A stretch of 64,000 nt of DNA from Chamaecrista fasciculata (taxonomy: Eukaryota; Streptophyta; Magnoliopsida; Fabales; Fabaceae): contig QANZ01010515.1 of the NCBI GenBank assembly GCA_003254925.1, positions 1,853 to 65,852 on the forward strand, in the 5' to 3' direction. Made by a program: the position numbers and the translations under genes. Shown piece by piece: positions 10,590-22,010 of the stretch (the first letter of the stretch is position 1; every line of letters starts with the position of its first letter). Under the pieces are notes generated by a model. It searched no databases. It saw only the letters and a program-made list of their open reading frames with translations, and was not told the DNA's origin.

Positions 10590-11765
10590 TAGAACCAATG
10601 TTATCAAGATTGAATTGTTCAACGATGCAAATAAGTGTTCGGTTCACGGTTTGATCAATCAATCCAGATGATGCAATAAATAATAAATATTAATTACTTT
10701 TAATATATCTAAAATATAAACTGATAAACTGGAAAATGGCTAGCACTTACCTAGTTCACCGGAGAGGGCTGCGAGAGCCAAGACTTGAGCAAAGACCTGC
10801 AAAAGCTTCACAGGGGGGCCCTGCGAAGTGTACTCCGACGCTCAAGTTAGTAAGAGAGTGATAAGAGAGTAAGAGAATTTTAGAGTGTAAGAAGTAGCTA
10901 ACCTTGAACTGGTGAAATGGGCTCTATTTATAGAGCAGGGAGGAGAGAGGTGGTCAGCGTGCGGGGCGGACCACGTACTGGACACGATCTCCACCAGCGA
11001 AGATGGTGGAGACCGAGATTTGCGGAGCAAGGCAATCGTGGGAGATTGCGTGTTGTGTCTCTAGGCGGGCGCCTAGAAACTGGAGATCGTGGGTATGAAC
11101 AAGTCAGTAACCCACGATCTCTCGTAGCGTGGATTGCGGAGCGGGGTAGTTGTGGGTGACCACGTGTCATTTGGGGGACGGGCGCCAAGACCCAGGATGG
11201 ATCACGGTCGCCCCTACTTGGGCTTAGGGCGCCCGATTGACTCGAGGGCGCCTCGCAGGGTGCGGAGTGGAGAAGAGGCCCGACGCGAGGGCCGTTTAGG
11301 CGTACGCCCAAATAGTGATGTATCATAAACGTTATATACATACAATTAAAATAAATAATTCAACATTTTTATTTTTTTTAAGTTAAACTGAAATATAGAG
11401 TATGTTATAAGAATAATACAAAGACATAAAATAAAGACAATATAACATATATATATATATAGCTAGCTAGGTTTTTTAATATCATGAATTTTTTGTAAAT
11501 GAAATTTTTATTTTTATAAAATAAAATACATTAAGTGAGCTTTAGATATGATTTCATTAATTTTTTTATTTAAAAGTTAAAATATGAAATTATATTAAAA
11601 AAATGGTGGAAAGTTGGACCATCAGTTCAATGGTTCTGACCGGCTAAATCCAGTCTAATCTGGTCTAAGTTCTAATATGATTTTTAGGTTGAACCAACTC
11701 GTTCTAGTGTCTGGTTGACAGTTGGATCAGTCGGACCGTGACCGGTTCAAACAACACTAGTTGGA
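10590..11765. repeat. GGTTCGGT/CCGGTT-ended element with GC-rich insert
   Basis: The ends carry TGTTCGGTTCACGGTTTGAT (10637 on) and ACCGTGACCGGTTCAAAC-like sequence (11730-11755). They frame a GC-rich core (10735-11320) unlike its surroundings. The family recurs at 45265-46331, sharing the GATGACGCAATAAATAAT block. On the minus strand the core contains a CTATAAATAGAG TATA-like box (complement of about 10922-10933) and a leader resembling an LTR R/U5 region, so part may be LTR-retrotransposon derived. Non-coding as far as I can see. Confidence 0.4.
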
Positions 11766-12244
11766 ACAAGTCGTGAGAGCACCTCCATTATTACTCATTT
11801 GTTCTTCTTGTTTGCAATAAAATGTGGTCGTAATCGATGATGGCAACAACCACCATATAAGGTGACGACGACCTCTGCCTCGGTTCCCTTTCCCTTAACA
11901 ATGTTAGAGAGAGTAGCAAATTCATAATTGTAGAACCCACAAATTTTGATTCCTCCAATTTTTTCCATGTGAACCAAACATTAGAACAATATATAGGACC
12001 CATTCAATCTTGATCAAATGTATATCTATGTATATGTATGTGTACATGTAATTATGTAGTGTAGACAGAATTAAAGAATGAGAAAAAGCTTTGTGTGAAG
12101 AGTGATATATAGTATGAGAGGACGGAATGACAAATGAAAAATTGTTGTATAAGAGTACCGAAATTTATGAAAATAGTAGGATTTCAACCAGGAGTATTTT
12201 GGAATGCTTAATTATCCATGTTTAATAGTAATATAAAATATGAG
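11766..12244. other. Intergenic, no gene seen
   Basis: AT-rich. The minus-strand frames at 11791-12003 are short and unsupported. The 10-bp target duplication AAAATATGAG (12235-12244) of the next element marks the end. Confidence 0.5.
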
Positions 12245-15042
12245 GACTTTTTTTTTGCCCCTAGACTAGCAAAAATAATAATATATACAATCATACTAAT
12301 TTTTTAGCAATTCACATAAATAGACTAATTTTACTGTAGCAATCTGAAGAAATGAAGAAACCGTCAACCTAAATGAAATTTTATTCATAAAGAAACCGCT
12401 AGTCAAGTTAACAAAAAATAAAACCATAATCTCAAATGACATTTTAAGAGAAAACCGTCAACACAATTGACATTTTCTTTGAAATTTTTTTCCAAAGAAA
12501 CTGTGATCGAGCTGGTTTATATCATGCTATCTAGAGGTCTTTGGATGTGTTTTATGATGTTTTATAACCTATATTAGGTGTTTTAGGCCTGTAGATATGA
12601 TAATTGTTGCATTGAAATCACAATTGCATTTTGGTTCTTTTTTCGATTTTTAGTGTAATTCTCTCGTGTTTTAAGTGTTTAATTATATCTTGAGGTTTTA
12701 TATGTTTATCTTAGTGCAATTGAACTGTACCTATCACGTTGAACCATGTCTGTCATTTTTAGAAGCCAATGATCCAAGGATTTAAGTGGAAGAAGGTCGG
12801 GATTGAAGCGAAATCAAGTCGAGAGTGAAACAGTGAAGAAACCTCACTTTTAGATCCTTGCCAATGGCTTCGCCAGTCGTGCTATTTGGTGGGAATCCGG
12901 CGAGCAAAATTCCAACAAGTACCTTAAAATCTTGCCAGTTGCTTCGCTAGATGTGCATTCGGCGAGACATCTAGCGAAGTCGCGAATTCTACATAAATGG
13001 TTTATTTCGACCCGCTTCGTTACCCAACTTAAATGACCCGATACCCAACCTACTAGACCCAAGATGCTAGCCCATTTCCGTCCCTTTTGAGTCCATTACA
13101 CATCACAAAACCTAGCCCCCATTTTCTTACATTTTGCTCTCTTCTCCTTCAAGCCCCATCTCTCCCATTTTTCTCCATCTCCACCTTGCTTCACTGTCAT
13201 GGCTGATTCTGAGGGCTCGGGATCGGCGTTCCTCCACTGATGAGAGGCTAGACCCTTCGCTCGGAGCATGGATGATGAGGCTAGAGCACCAGGACTTCAC
13301 CATTAGGGGGATTTCTATCACTTTATTGTCTTTTCTCTTAGGGTTTTCTATTTAGTTGTTTAACTTTGATAGAAACTCTGATGTAATTGATGATTATATA
13401 TGTTTCTTGAGCTTGGATTCATTGTTTCACATTTTGATTCATCTATTCGATACTCTTTGTTGTTAAGCTCTATTGTATGTGTGATGAATGTGTGGTAATT
13501 TTAGTTGATAGTTGTATAATTGTCAATTGGACTAGCTCTTGAGATTATATTGGACTAATTTGATATGTGGATTAGTTAATTAGGTTAATTGGTCGCTTAT
13601 TTAAGAACTAATTAATTGAATTGATTGATCCTTTCTATGAATTCTCATGGCGAAGTCATTTTGGTCCTTGTGTGTGAATTCCCTATGATATTTGTGGTGC
13701 TATGATAGTCGAATCATCCTGTCACTCTGAGTATTTCTCCATTTTGGTTTGTTTTTATAGTTTACTTTTGCATTTGTTTTAGTCCTTAAGTTTGCATTTC
13801 TATCTTGTTTTGTTCCAAACCAATTTCAAACCAATTTTGATAAGTTTAGTGTATAGTTTTGCATTCTTTTTCGGCTTCTTGGAACTGCTCTCACTCCATA
13901 TACGCGGAGTCCTTGAGAGAATACGACTCAGCAAGTTCATTATATTGCATATCTAGCCGGTCTTTTTGGTGCGCATTGCGACATGCACAATCAAACCGTC
14001 ATTTGGCTCCCTAAAAAAAACATTCACACATGCACAATGGATGCTGGATGGGGAGGAGAATGCACTCAACAACTAAAGGGAAAACTACAAGTTGATCCAC
14101 ACCAATTTTGACTTCTTCCACATGGATCCCTAAATTATATAACACGTACCAAAGGAAAATTTTCATAAAAATATTCAGGTGCAAAACGTAATTTCATCCC
14201 ATGCCAAAGGAATACATTAAAGAATAGACCTAAATCACCAAAAAACTAAAATCAGTCCTTCACAAAATTGTGATGGAGAAACTATTGAGGAGATCAGGTA
14301 CCAAAAACTATGATTTTGAGTGTGCAAGGACTAAATTGCGCAAAATAAAAACTCTTGTGTAGCCTCGTTTCTGCACGTCCTTTTGGCTACACTTTTAAGT
14401 CCTTGGCTAAAATTACAAATAGAACCTTAAACATTTTTTTCTTGCAATTTAGTCCCTATTTGCATCAAAGAGGGACTATATTGCAGATTATTTCCAGATT
14501 TCGGAGTATTCTATAATTCATTACATTGGTTTGGGGTGAAGTTACATTTTTCACCTGAATGTTTTCATGAAAAATTTCCCTAGTTGTTATATAATTTAGG
14601 GATCCATGTGGAAGAAGTCGAGATTATTGTGGATCAATTTGTAGTTTACCCTTTAGTTGTGAGTGCATTCTCCCTCCTCTCGATTGTGCTTGTGCGAATT
14701 TTTTTTTTTTATAAAGAGCCAAAGAAACTGTCAAACCAAATGACGGTTTCTTTGGAAAAAGTTTTTGAAAGAAAATCTCAAGTGTGTTGACGGTTTCTTT
14801 GAAAGTTTTTCTCCAAAGAAATTATCAAGTGGGTTGACATTTTCTCTAAAAATGCCCTTTGAGATGACGGTTTTTTTGTTTTCGAAAAAAGTCAACTTGA
14901 TTAGCGGTTTCTTTTTGAATTTAGGTTGACGGTTTTTCATTTGTTCAATTTGCTACGGTAAAAGTAGCCTATTTATGTGGATTGCTAAAAAAATTAGGTT
15001 GATTGTGTAAATTTTTTTTTTAGTCTAGGGCCAAAAAAAGTC
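12245..15042. mobile_element. 2.8-kb TIR element with 10-bp duplication and nested insertions
   Basis: The ends match as inverted repeats (GACTTTTTTTTTGCCCCTAG at 12245; GTCTAGGGCCAAAAAAAGTC ending 15042). They are flanked by an exact 10-bp repeat AAAATATGAG (12235-12244 and 15043-15052). Both arms (about 250-350 bp) carry several diverged copies of GACGGTTTCTTTG. Inside are a fragment resembling an LTR-retrotransposon leader (12500-13990, with GCCGGTC near the priming region) and a second TIR unit (about 14050-14695). No intact transposase is visible. Mutator-like by duplication length. Confidence 0.7.
14050..14695. mobile_element. Nested TIR element
   Basis: The left arm (14050-14190: CTCAACAACTAAAGGG, GATCCACACCAATTTTG) is answered by the right arm (14560-14690: GGATCCATGTGGAAGAAG, CCCTTTAGTTGTGAGTGC). 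It lies inside the 12245-15042 element. Non-coding. Confidence 0.55.
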
Positions 15043-15469
15043 AAAATATGAGAGTTTGATAGAAGCCAATTTGCTGAGTGATACACCTGTCATAACTCAT
15101 AAGACGTGTCAAATAAATAAATAAATTATGTAGTACAATAGCACAACTTAAGTCGATCTCTCGAAAAACTTCTTGCGAAGAATAACAATTATTGCATGAG
15201 TTATAACAAAGTTAGGTTAAGAACGATAAAGATAGGTTGGATAAAATTAATGTGCAAGAAAAAGATAAATATGAGTGCAAGGATGAATGAGATATGAATT
15301 CCCTTAAGATCAGAAACTTAATGTTGGTCTTCCTAACTCACAAAAGATAATAGAGAATTATCAGAGAAGAAACCATTTTCGAAAGTAGAATTGGGATCCC
15401 AAGACCTAGACCATTAATTAATTATATAACTCCTCGACCGAGCGAATTATATAATTAGGCATTCAAAAC

Positions 15470-15690
15470 CTTTATTGGTGACAAATTATTTCGCCACCAA
15501 AGCTATGTGGCAAACTTGTATTTCGCCACCGAAGCCATTGGTGGCAAATTATAATTTCGCCAGCGAATCTATTGGTGGCAAACCTGAATCTCGCCACCGA
15601 AGCTTTAAGTGGCAGACACTTGTTTTGCCACTGTTTGTTCGGTGGCAAAATAACTTTTGCCACCAATACCCTCTTGTGGCAAATTTTATT
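15470..15690. repeat. Cluster of alternating GGTGGCAAA / TTTCGCCACC units
   Basis: Roughly five units of 35-45 bp. Each pairs GTGGCAAA with TTCGCCACC or TTTGCCACC, giving interlocking small palindromes. Such arrays occur in subterminal regions of some plant DNA transposons (CACTA-like), but no terminal repeat or transposase was found nearby. Confidence 0.55.
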
Positions 15691-16880
15691 TGACATCAAT
15701 AATACAATTTTGCCCTATTTTTTATTTTTCATTATTTTTTTGTTTATTTATTTTATATATCTTATTTTAAATTAATATTTCCAAATAACTATATTTAACA
15801 AAAATATTAACATAAATGGCAATTTTTATAAAATTCAAAGTCATTACAAATTTTAAAAGAAAACAAAGTGTTCTAGCTACAAAACACACAAACTTTAACA
15901 TCCTAATTTAAGTAGATGACAAAATTAAGTTTCAAACACATCCACATAATAAAACTTTGATCCTTAGCATCCTAATTTTCTCCTTGGCTCTGTTCTCCGG
16001 TACTATATGCTGCATCAATATGATGTTGGCCCTTCGAAAAGAAGATTTTAACAAAGTCACACAACTTTGCATGATAAAAAAAATGCACATTAAACCAGAA
16101 TAAAGCACATTAAACTTTCAATTGAAACAAGCTAACATATATTAAATAGAAGGTCCAAAAAGTAGTAAGCACTGCCTCTTTCTTTCTTTCTTCTCCAAAA
16201 TAGAAGGTCCAAAAAGTTAGATCAAGCAAATCAAAGTATTGTTTCTATCATTTATATGCTAAAATTTGAAAAAGCACTATCAGTAAACACCTCCCGCAGA
16301 TCAACTGTGTTTAAGTAGTAAAGGCATGATTTCTTAATTTAATAAACATTAATTTATATGAATTTGAAACTTTGCAGCAATTAATTGCTTGCTTAATTAT
16401 ATATCTCCTGCTTTTTTGTCTAATTAATCTTATCACACATTCAATCGAAGAGAGACTACAGTGAAGAGCACTATACGTACCAAAAGATGGGGTTATCTAA
16501 AAGGGTTATATTAAGAAGTCAGCATCATCATTGATTATGCATGTTAGCTAGAAGCAAATAAAAGGCTTCATCAATGGCTCCATCATTCAGACCAAAAAAA
16601 AAAATGGCTCCATCATAAAGGCATTGCCTAGAATCAGCATGATCATGTACATAAAAGGCACAATATTGCTTTATATCTTTTAATTATCATATTATAAATC
16701 TGATTTATAATATGTACGATTATAGAACAATTTATTATTATACAACAAGTTAGTATAATAAAAAAAAAACATTTCCAATTAAGGCAATAAAGGCACTGTT
16801 TCTTCTACTACTGCTACAACTACTACTTAACCAAATGCGATTCATAACAATTAAGTACATACAAAACACATAATTAGGAG
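15691..16880. other. Intergenic, no gene seen
   Basis: AT-rich with poly-A and poly-T tracts. No recognisable coding exon or RNA gene. A short repeated phrase (ATAGAAGGTCCAAAAAGT near 16146 and 16201) is the only structure noticed. Confidence 0.4.
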
Positions 16881-16887
16881 AAACAAC

Positions 16888-17020
16888 ATGAGACCAAAGG
16901 AAGTGTACTGTGTTATTCTGAACAAGGGAGTGTTGTTCCAAAGTGACGACTGCTGGGGCACACTGCAACCAAGTCTCAGTGTGCAAATGCCTTTCTTTTT
17001 AGCTAGCTTCCTGCTATCAA
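16888..17020 (+). pseudogene. Possible 5' gene fragment (CHX-like?) before copia insertion
   Basis: An ATG-initiated frame reads KGVLFQSDDCWGTLQPSLSV, QMPFFLASFLLS and a hydrophobic stretch, then runs into copia gag sequence (FNGEKYEF) at 17057. The pattern loosely resembles the N-terminus of plant cation/H+ exchangers, where a QGxxPLxxxLPL motif precedes helix 1. Homology is a guess from memory. No continuation is seen right of the retroelement, so if real it is a broken fragment. Confidence 0.25.
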
Positions 17021-17024
17021 TTGT

Positions 17025-18537
17025 TATGATTATTTCTTATATACTGTCATTCATACTAATTTTCAATGGTGAAAAGTATGAGTTTTAATTTGTAGTAACA
17101 ATATGAAGACCATTTTCTTGTCTCAAGGTCTTTGGAAGTTGTTACATATTGAGTTTGTGGATTTAACTATGCAGATGAAGAGGCAAAAGCAAGGTTGATA
17201 GAGACTAGAAAGAAGGATGTCAAAGCTTTGTCCTTTATTCAACAGGCAGTCCATGAAACGATTTTTTTGCGAATTGCAACAACAAAAACATTGTATGAGG
17301 TCTTGCATATTTTGAAGGAGGAGTTTCACTACTAGAACTTGATTGTGATGAACCATTGCTTGAAGGAGAAGAAGTGTCAGTGGAGCTAGTGATTGGCATT
17401 TCGTGAAATGGTGCATCATTATATTGTGTTCAAATGCCTGAATATGTTCATTTTCTTAGCTCCAAATCCATTTTTCCATCTTCATTAAACACCATATCCT
17501 TGCTAACAAAGGTCTTGCCACTAATGGGGTTATAAGCTTATATGCTTTGGATTGAGAATAATGCCCAACAAAGATACACTTCTCAAATTTCTCATCAAAT
17601 TTATGAGTATGAGTTTTAACCAAGACATAGGCTATACAACCAGAAATTTTAAAGTGGCATACCGTTGGCCTCCTCCCCATCCAAGCCTTAAATGATGTTT
17701 GATACATAGCAACTTTTGCAGAAGACACACCCTTGTTATGAATCAAACACCATTTGAGGCTTGGATGGGTAGGAGGCTAACAGTAAGCCACTTAAAAAAT
17801 TTTGGCCGTATAGCTTATGCCTTAGTTAAAACAAATACTCATAAAATTGATGAGAAATATGAAAAGTGTATCTTTGTTGGGTATTGTTCTCAATCCAAAG
17901 CATATAAGCTATATAACCCCATTAGTGGGACCTTTGTTAATTCCCAAGGATATGGTGTTTAATGAAGATGAAAAATGGATTTGGAGCTCAGAAAATGAAC
18001 AACTTATTCAGGCGTTCGAACACAATAGTGCACCGTTTCAAGAAATGCTAATCACTAGCTTCCCCAACAGTTCTTCTCCTTCAAACAATAGTTCATCATA
18101 GTCAAGTTCTAGCAGTGAAACTCCTCCTTCAAAATATGTCAGGCCTCATATGATGTTTTTAGTGCTGCAATTCGTGAGAAAATCGTTTTATGGACCGCCT
18201 GTTGAATAAAGAACAAACCTTTGGCATCCTTCTTTCCGGTCTTTATCAACCTTGCTTTTGCCTCTTCATCTGCATAGTTAAATCCATAAACTCAATATGT
18301 ACTAAATCCAACAGACCATGAGACAAGAAAGTGGTCGTCATCTTGTTACTCTAAAACTCATACTTTTCACCATTGAAAATTGCTATGAATGGCAGTGAAA
18401 ACGAAGCCACAATATTTATTGTCATCTAAAAAAAATGCTTCAACAAAAAAAAGTCTCAATAAAGGTGTAAGGGAGAGAAAATAATAATTTCACACGATTG
18501 TCCAATGACCATGAACCAAAGATCTCTGATATCAAAT
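17025..18537. mobile_element. Fold-back copia remnant
   Basis: Two inverted arms of about 670 bp (17025-17712 and 17732-18395) flank a 19-bp centre. In the left arm gag is on plus (17057-17330: FNGEKYEF, LSFIQQAVHETIFL) and the integrase end is on minus (17456-17746: AWMGRRPTVCHFK, EKFEKCIFVG). The right arm repeats this in reverse: integrase on plus (17740-18000: NQTPFEAWMGRR, EKCIFVGY, SKAYKLYNP) followed by a Ser-rich linker, then gag on minus. A primer-binding-like TGATATCAGAGA (complement of 18526-18537) and a 5' LTR follow. All frames are broken. Confidence 0.8.
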
Positions 18538-18938
18538 TGTTGGATAACCTGTTGATAAAAAGATGGAAAGTAAACTTATGCATAAAGGAAGGAAAAGCCA
18601 AAAGTGCAAATAGGCATAGAAAAACTTTTCAAAACGTAAAGATAATTATATTATTAAAATGAAATGAAAGCTTTCTATATAGGCTTATCATACAGAGGCA
18701 TAATGCCACTAACTAAACATGAGAGATCGACGCATTAAAAAACTGAAAACGAGAAAAGAGGTACACATTAATTAAAACCACTTATAATGAATTAATAATG
18801 ACTCTTTTGACTCAGTAAAACAATGGACTGCTAACTAAATATTAAATAATAAAAACAGAAAATATGAGACGGATACAAAATCCTAAATACTCGGTCAAAC
18901 ACTATTTGAATCAAATAATATATTAATTATTGTTAACA
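18538..18938 (-). repeat. Copia 5' LTR
   Basis: On the minus strand it starts TGTTAACA (ending 18938) and finishes CCAACA (18538), and is followed directly by the tRNA-Met-type binding site. It is about 401 bp. Its end matches that of the LTR at 29892-30216. It belongs to the fold-back copia remnant. Confidence 0.65.
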
Positions 18939-20054
18939 CACCCTTAACTACTTGCAATGAGATAAGAGGAAGCTTTGAAATTTTTTTTTTTTTTGCTAGA
19001 AGCTTTGAAAGTTGAAGTGATAAGGAAAAAAAACAAACACACTAATTAACTAACAAGTATATTGTACAGTAAGACTGTAAGAGGGTCACATTCGTTATAT
19101 CAATTAGATACTATGACATGTACGTGCCTTTATAAAATTAGACGACAGCAAGATCTAACAGTTGGGCCTTTTAATTAGGCGGGATTATTTGTAGTATATA
19201 TGTGATAATGTCAAAGATTTTTGTATATCATCAAATAATTAAGTATATATATCCAATTGCTTTAGATGATATATATATATATATATATATTAATTTAACT
19301 AGAAAAGTTGAACCACTAACAAATTAATTCCTAATTGAAATTTGGGTCCAAAATTGAACAATTTGGCAGAACAGCTGCTTACGTCTCAAATTCCGTACAG
19401 CAAGCTACATCCTTTTTGGCCCATTTTACACCAAACGAGAAGAAAAGCTAGCATCACAAAAACCCAAAAACAGGTACAAAAATATAAAGCGAAAACATGC
19501 AAGACAATAAAAGATCAAGTTGGGAACTATGATATGCTGATCATTATTAAATTAACCTTATCCGAACAATCTTAATCATATAATAAAGTTGGCCATGTAA
19601 AAGTTATGATTACCTTCCCTGCCGGCCTAGCTAGTGCTCATGTGAATCGAGCATTTTTTGGTATTCCATATGCCTATTTTGTTAATTATAAACCATACTC
19701 ACTCTCATATTTTTGTTTCTCACAAGTACTCTTTAGTTATTAGAGAGCATCTTATTTGAGATATTGTTCAACATTAGTAGAAATTTTTTAACTTAAATTT
19801 ATTACATTGTGAAAGATTAATCTCTATAACTGGAGTCAACTCTCTAATCTCTCATATTCTCATAATCTCACTGGTCAACATGCATGGTTTATAAATATAT
19901 ATAACCTAAACCTTTCTTTTCACTTGTTTTCTTGTCAATATGCTGTAATCTAGAATCAAGATGATCAAAATGAAGTTGTTCTTTATTTTGTGAGATCTCA
20001 GTACCAACATATGTAAGGTATTTCTTATTGCTTAGCCTCCCTATATATAATATA
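18939..20054. other. Intergenic, no gene seen
   Basis: AT-rich, including a (TA)n run at about 19268-19290. The 77-codon frame at 19342-19575 has no recognisable motif. Confidence 0.4.
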
Positions 20055-20427
20055 GAATAAATTACACTTTGGTACCTTGTGGTTTAGTCATATTTCACTT
20101 TGATACGTTGTGGTTAAAAATTAACACTTTGGTACCCTGTGGTATTCTCCATTAACACTTTGGTACCCTTTGAAGCTATTTTATAATTTTAACCATAACA
20201 AACTTTGCAAAAATTACATATTAATCCCCAATATTTTTAAAAAATTACAAATAGGTCCCTGAATAGTGAATACATATTATCTAGGGACTAAAATGAAAAC
20301 TTTAAAAAAATTTGGAATCAATATGTAATTTTTGCAATATTTGTTATGGTTAAAATTACAAAATAGCTCCAAAGGGTACCGAAGTAAAATATGACCAAAC
20401 CACATGGTACCAAAGTGTAATTTACTC
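20055..20427. mobile_element. Mutator-type MITE, second copy of GGGTAAATTACAC family
   Basis: A 373-bp element with ends GAATAAATTACAC and GTGTAATTTACTC and TTTGGTACC-rich arms. It is flanked by an exact 9-bp repeat TATAATATA at 20046-20054 and 20428-20436. Confidence 0.8.
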
Positions 20428-20436
20428 TATAATATA

Positions 20437-20607
20437 TACACTTTCTCCTTGATTTGATTAAGTTAAAATTTTTACTACTTTATTCTATTAATTATCAGTT
20501 GAGTTAATTAACTACCGAATGTGTTCTTTCAAAGCATATATGAAAATAATCTCTTCACTTCTTCCACAGCATCATGATCTGTTCACCCTCATTAATGTTT
20601 GCTGTGT

Positions 20608-20639
<32 letters not shown>

Positions 20640-21930
20640 CGCGCAAATTAATGTAAGTATGAAACTTGTTTATTAAATTGCTTAGCAATTTGTTTTTAAT
20701 ATATATGACAGCAGATTTAAGTAATTTTAATTTTGGAAGTAACACATGAGTCATCATGACCTTTGTAAAAGCTAAAATGTTAATTAAATATTTGTTTTTT
20801 AATTTTTCCTTTTTTCATGATTAATAAGAGATATATTAAGATAGAAACAGCCAAAATATTAACCTATCACAACACGTCTGGAAAATTTAATGTGCCTACT
20901 AAATCTGCCAAGAAAGCAAAAGACAAAAAGTTGGGCAGATTATCGAAAATCATTAAATTCTAGCTAGATCAGAGCATCTGCACAAGCATTTTCCTCCATA
21001 TGGATGAGTGTCACTATTTCCTCCCTATTTAAAGTATGAAAAAAAAAAATTTCTTTTTTCAATATGCATCAATTGCTCTTCCTCATTCAGAATTCCTTTT
21101 TTTTTTTTGTTATCTTGTTATGTTACCATTTAACTATCCAGGGTTTTCTTTTTTAATTTAATTTGGTTACAAACCCAAGTAATTGATTAACCATATAAAT
21201 ATAATTTATAGTGATATATATATATATCATAATATCATATATATCACTATAAATTTGATTTTTTTTTTTGAAATTTCTACACTGAATTTTGTATATGCAT
21301 ATATATATATATATATAGGACATGCAAAAATGTTTCATAAATAAGGCCATAAGGGTGGTCAATGTATAATTTTCTTGTGGTTCGATTTGAGTTTCAAATA
21401 CAACTATCCCTCCTGGAGTCCTGGTCATCAGTAGCATATCTAGCTTTCGGATCGATCAGACGAATAATAATGCGAGATTGTGTTGTATGCACGTGTTCAT
21501 TATTCAATTATTAGGTAAACTTTGAACAGTTTTATTTTGGCAAGTGTCATTTCCGCGAAGTTTAGAACGACGAACAACGATATTTACGGAATTCCACTTT
21601 CATTTCCACCCTGATCTTCTATACCCTTTTTCATCACTCACATATCATATATAAATATATAACCTTTCTCACTACTTCACTTTTTCTCTTTCAATTTGTC
21701 CTTTTATGCTCATATATGTATATATACATATATATCAGTGCTCATCACTAGTATGTACGTACGTACGTGGCTACAATTGAATCATATTCATATCTGTTTC
21801 AGATTGTAACGTATGCTAATAAAGCAGGCATTCAGAGCTATATATTTATTTATGTAATTAGTTACCTACCACCAAAAAAAAAAATCTTACTTAATTGTAT
21901 GCTTCTCAAATTCCAATTTAATGGCCAGCC
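20437..21930 (+). promoter_or_regulatory. Upstream region of transporter gene 2
   Basis: AT-rich. It has TA/TG dinucleotide runs (20611-20645) and a hairpin at 21206-21254 whose arms read TTTATAGTGATATATAT and its complement. No coding exon seen. Confidence 0.35.
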
Positions 21931-21934
21931 TCTC

Positions 21935-21942
21935 TATATAAA
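21935..21942 (+). promoter_or_regulatory. TATA box of transporter gene 2
   Basis: TATATAAA, 69 bp before the predicted ATG at 22011, about the same distance as the TATA-like box of copy 1. Confidence 0.5.
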
Positions 21943-22010
21943 CACAGCCTAAGAAGCTAGCGAGGAAGAAGAAATACTAGAACTGTAGATATATATATAT
22001 ATATATACGA

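Noticed and set aside
15470-15690. CRISPR-like array
   Set aside because: Units alternate in orientation, are imperfect and have no constant repeat-spacer pattern; the genome is eukaryotic.
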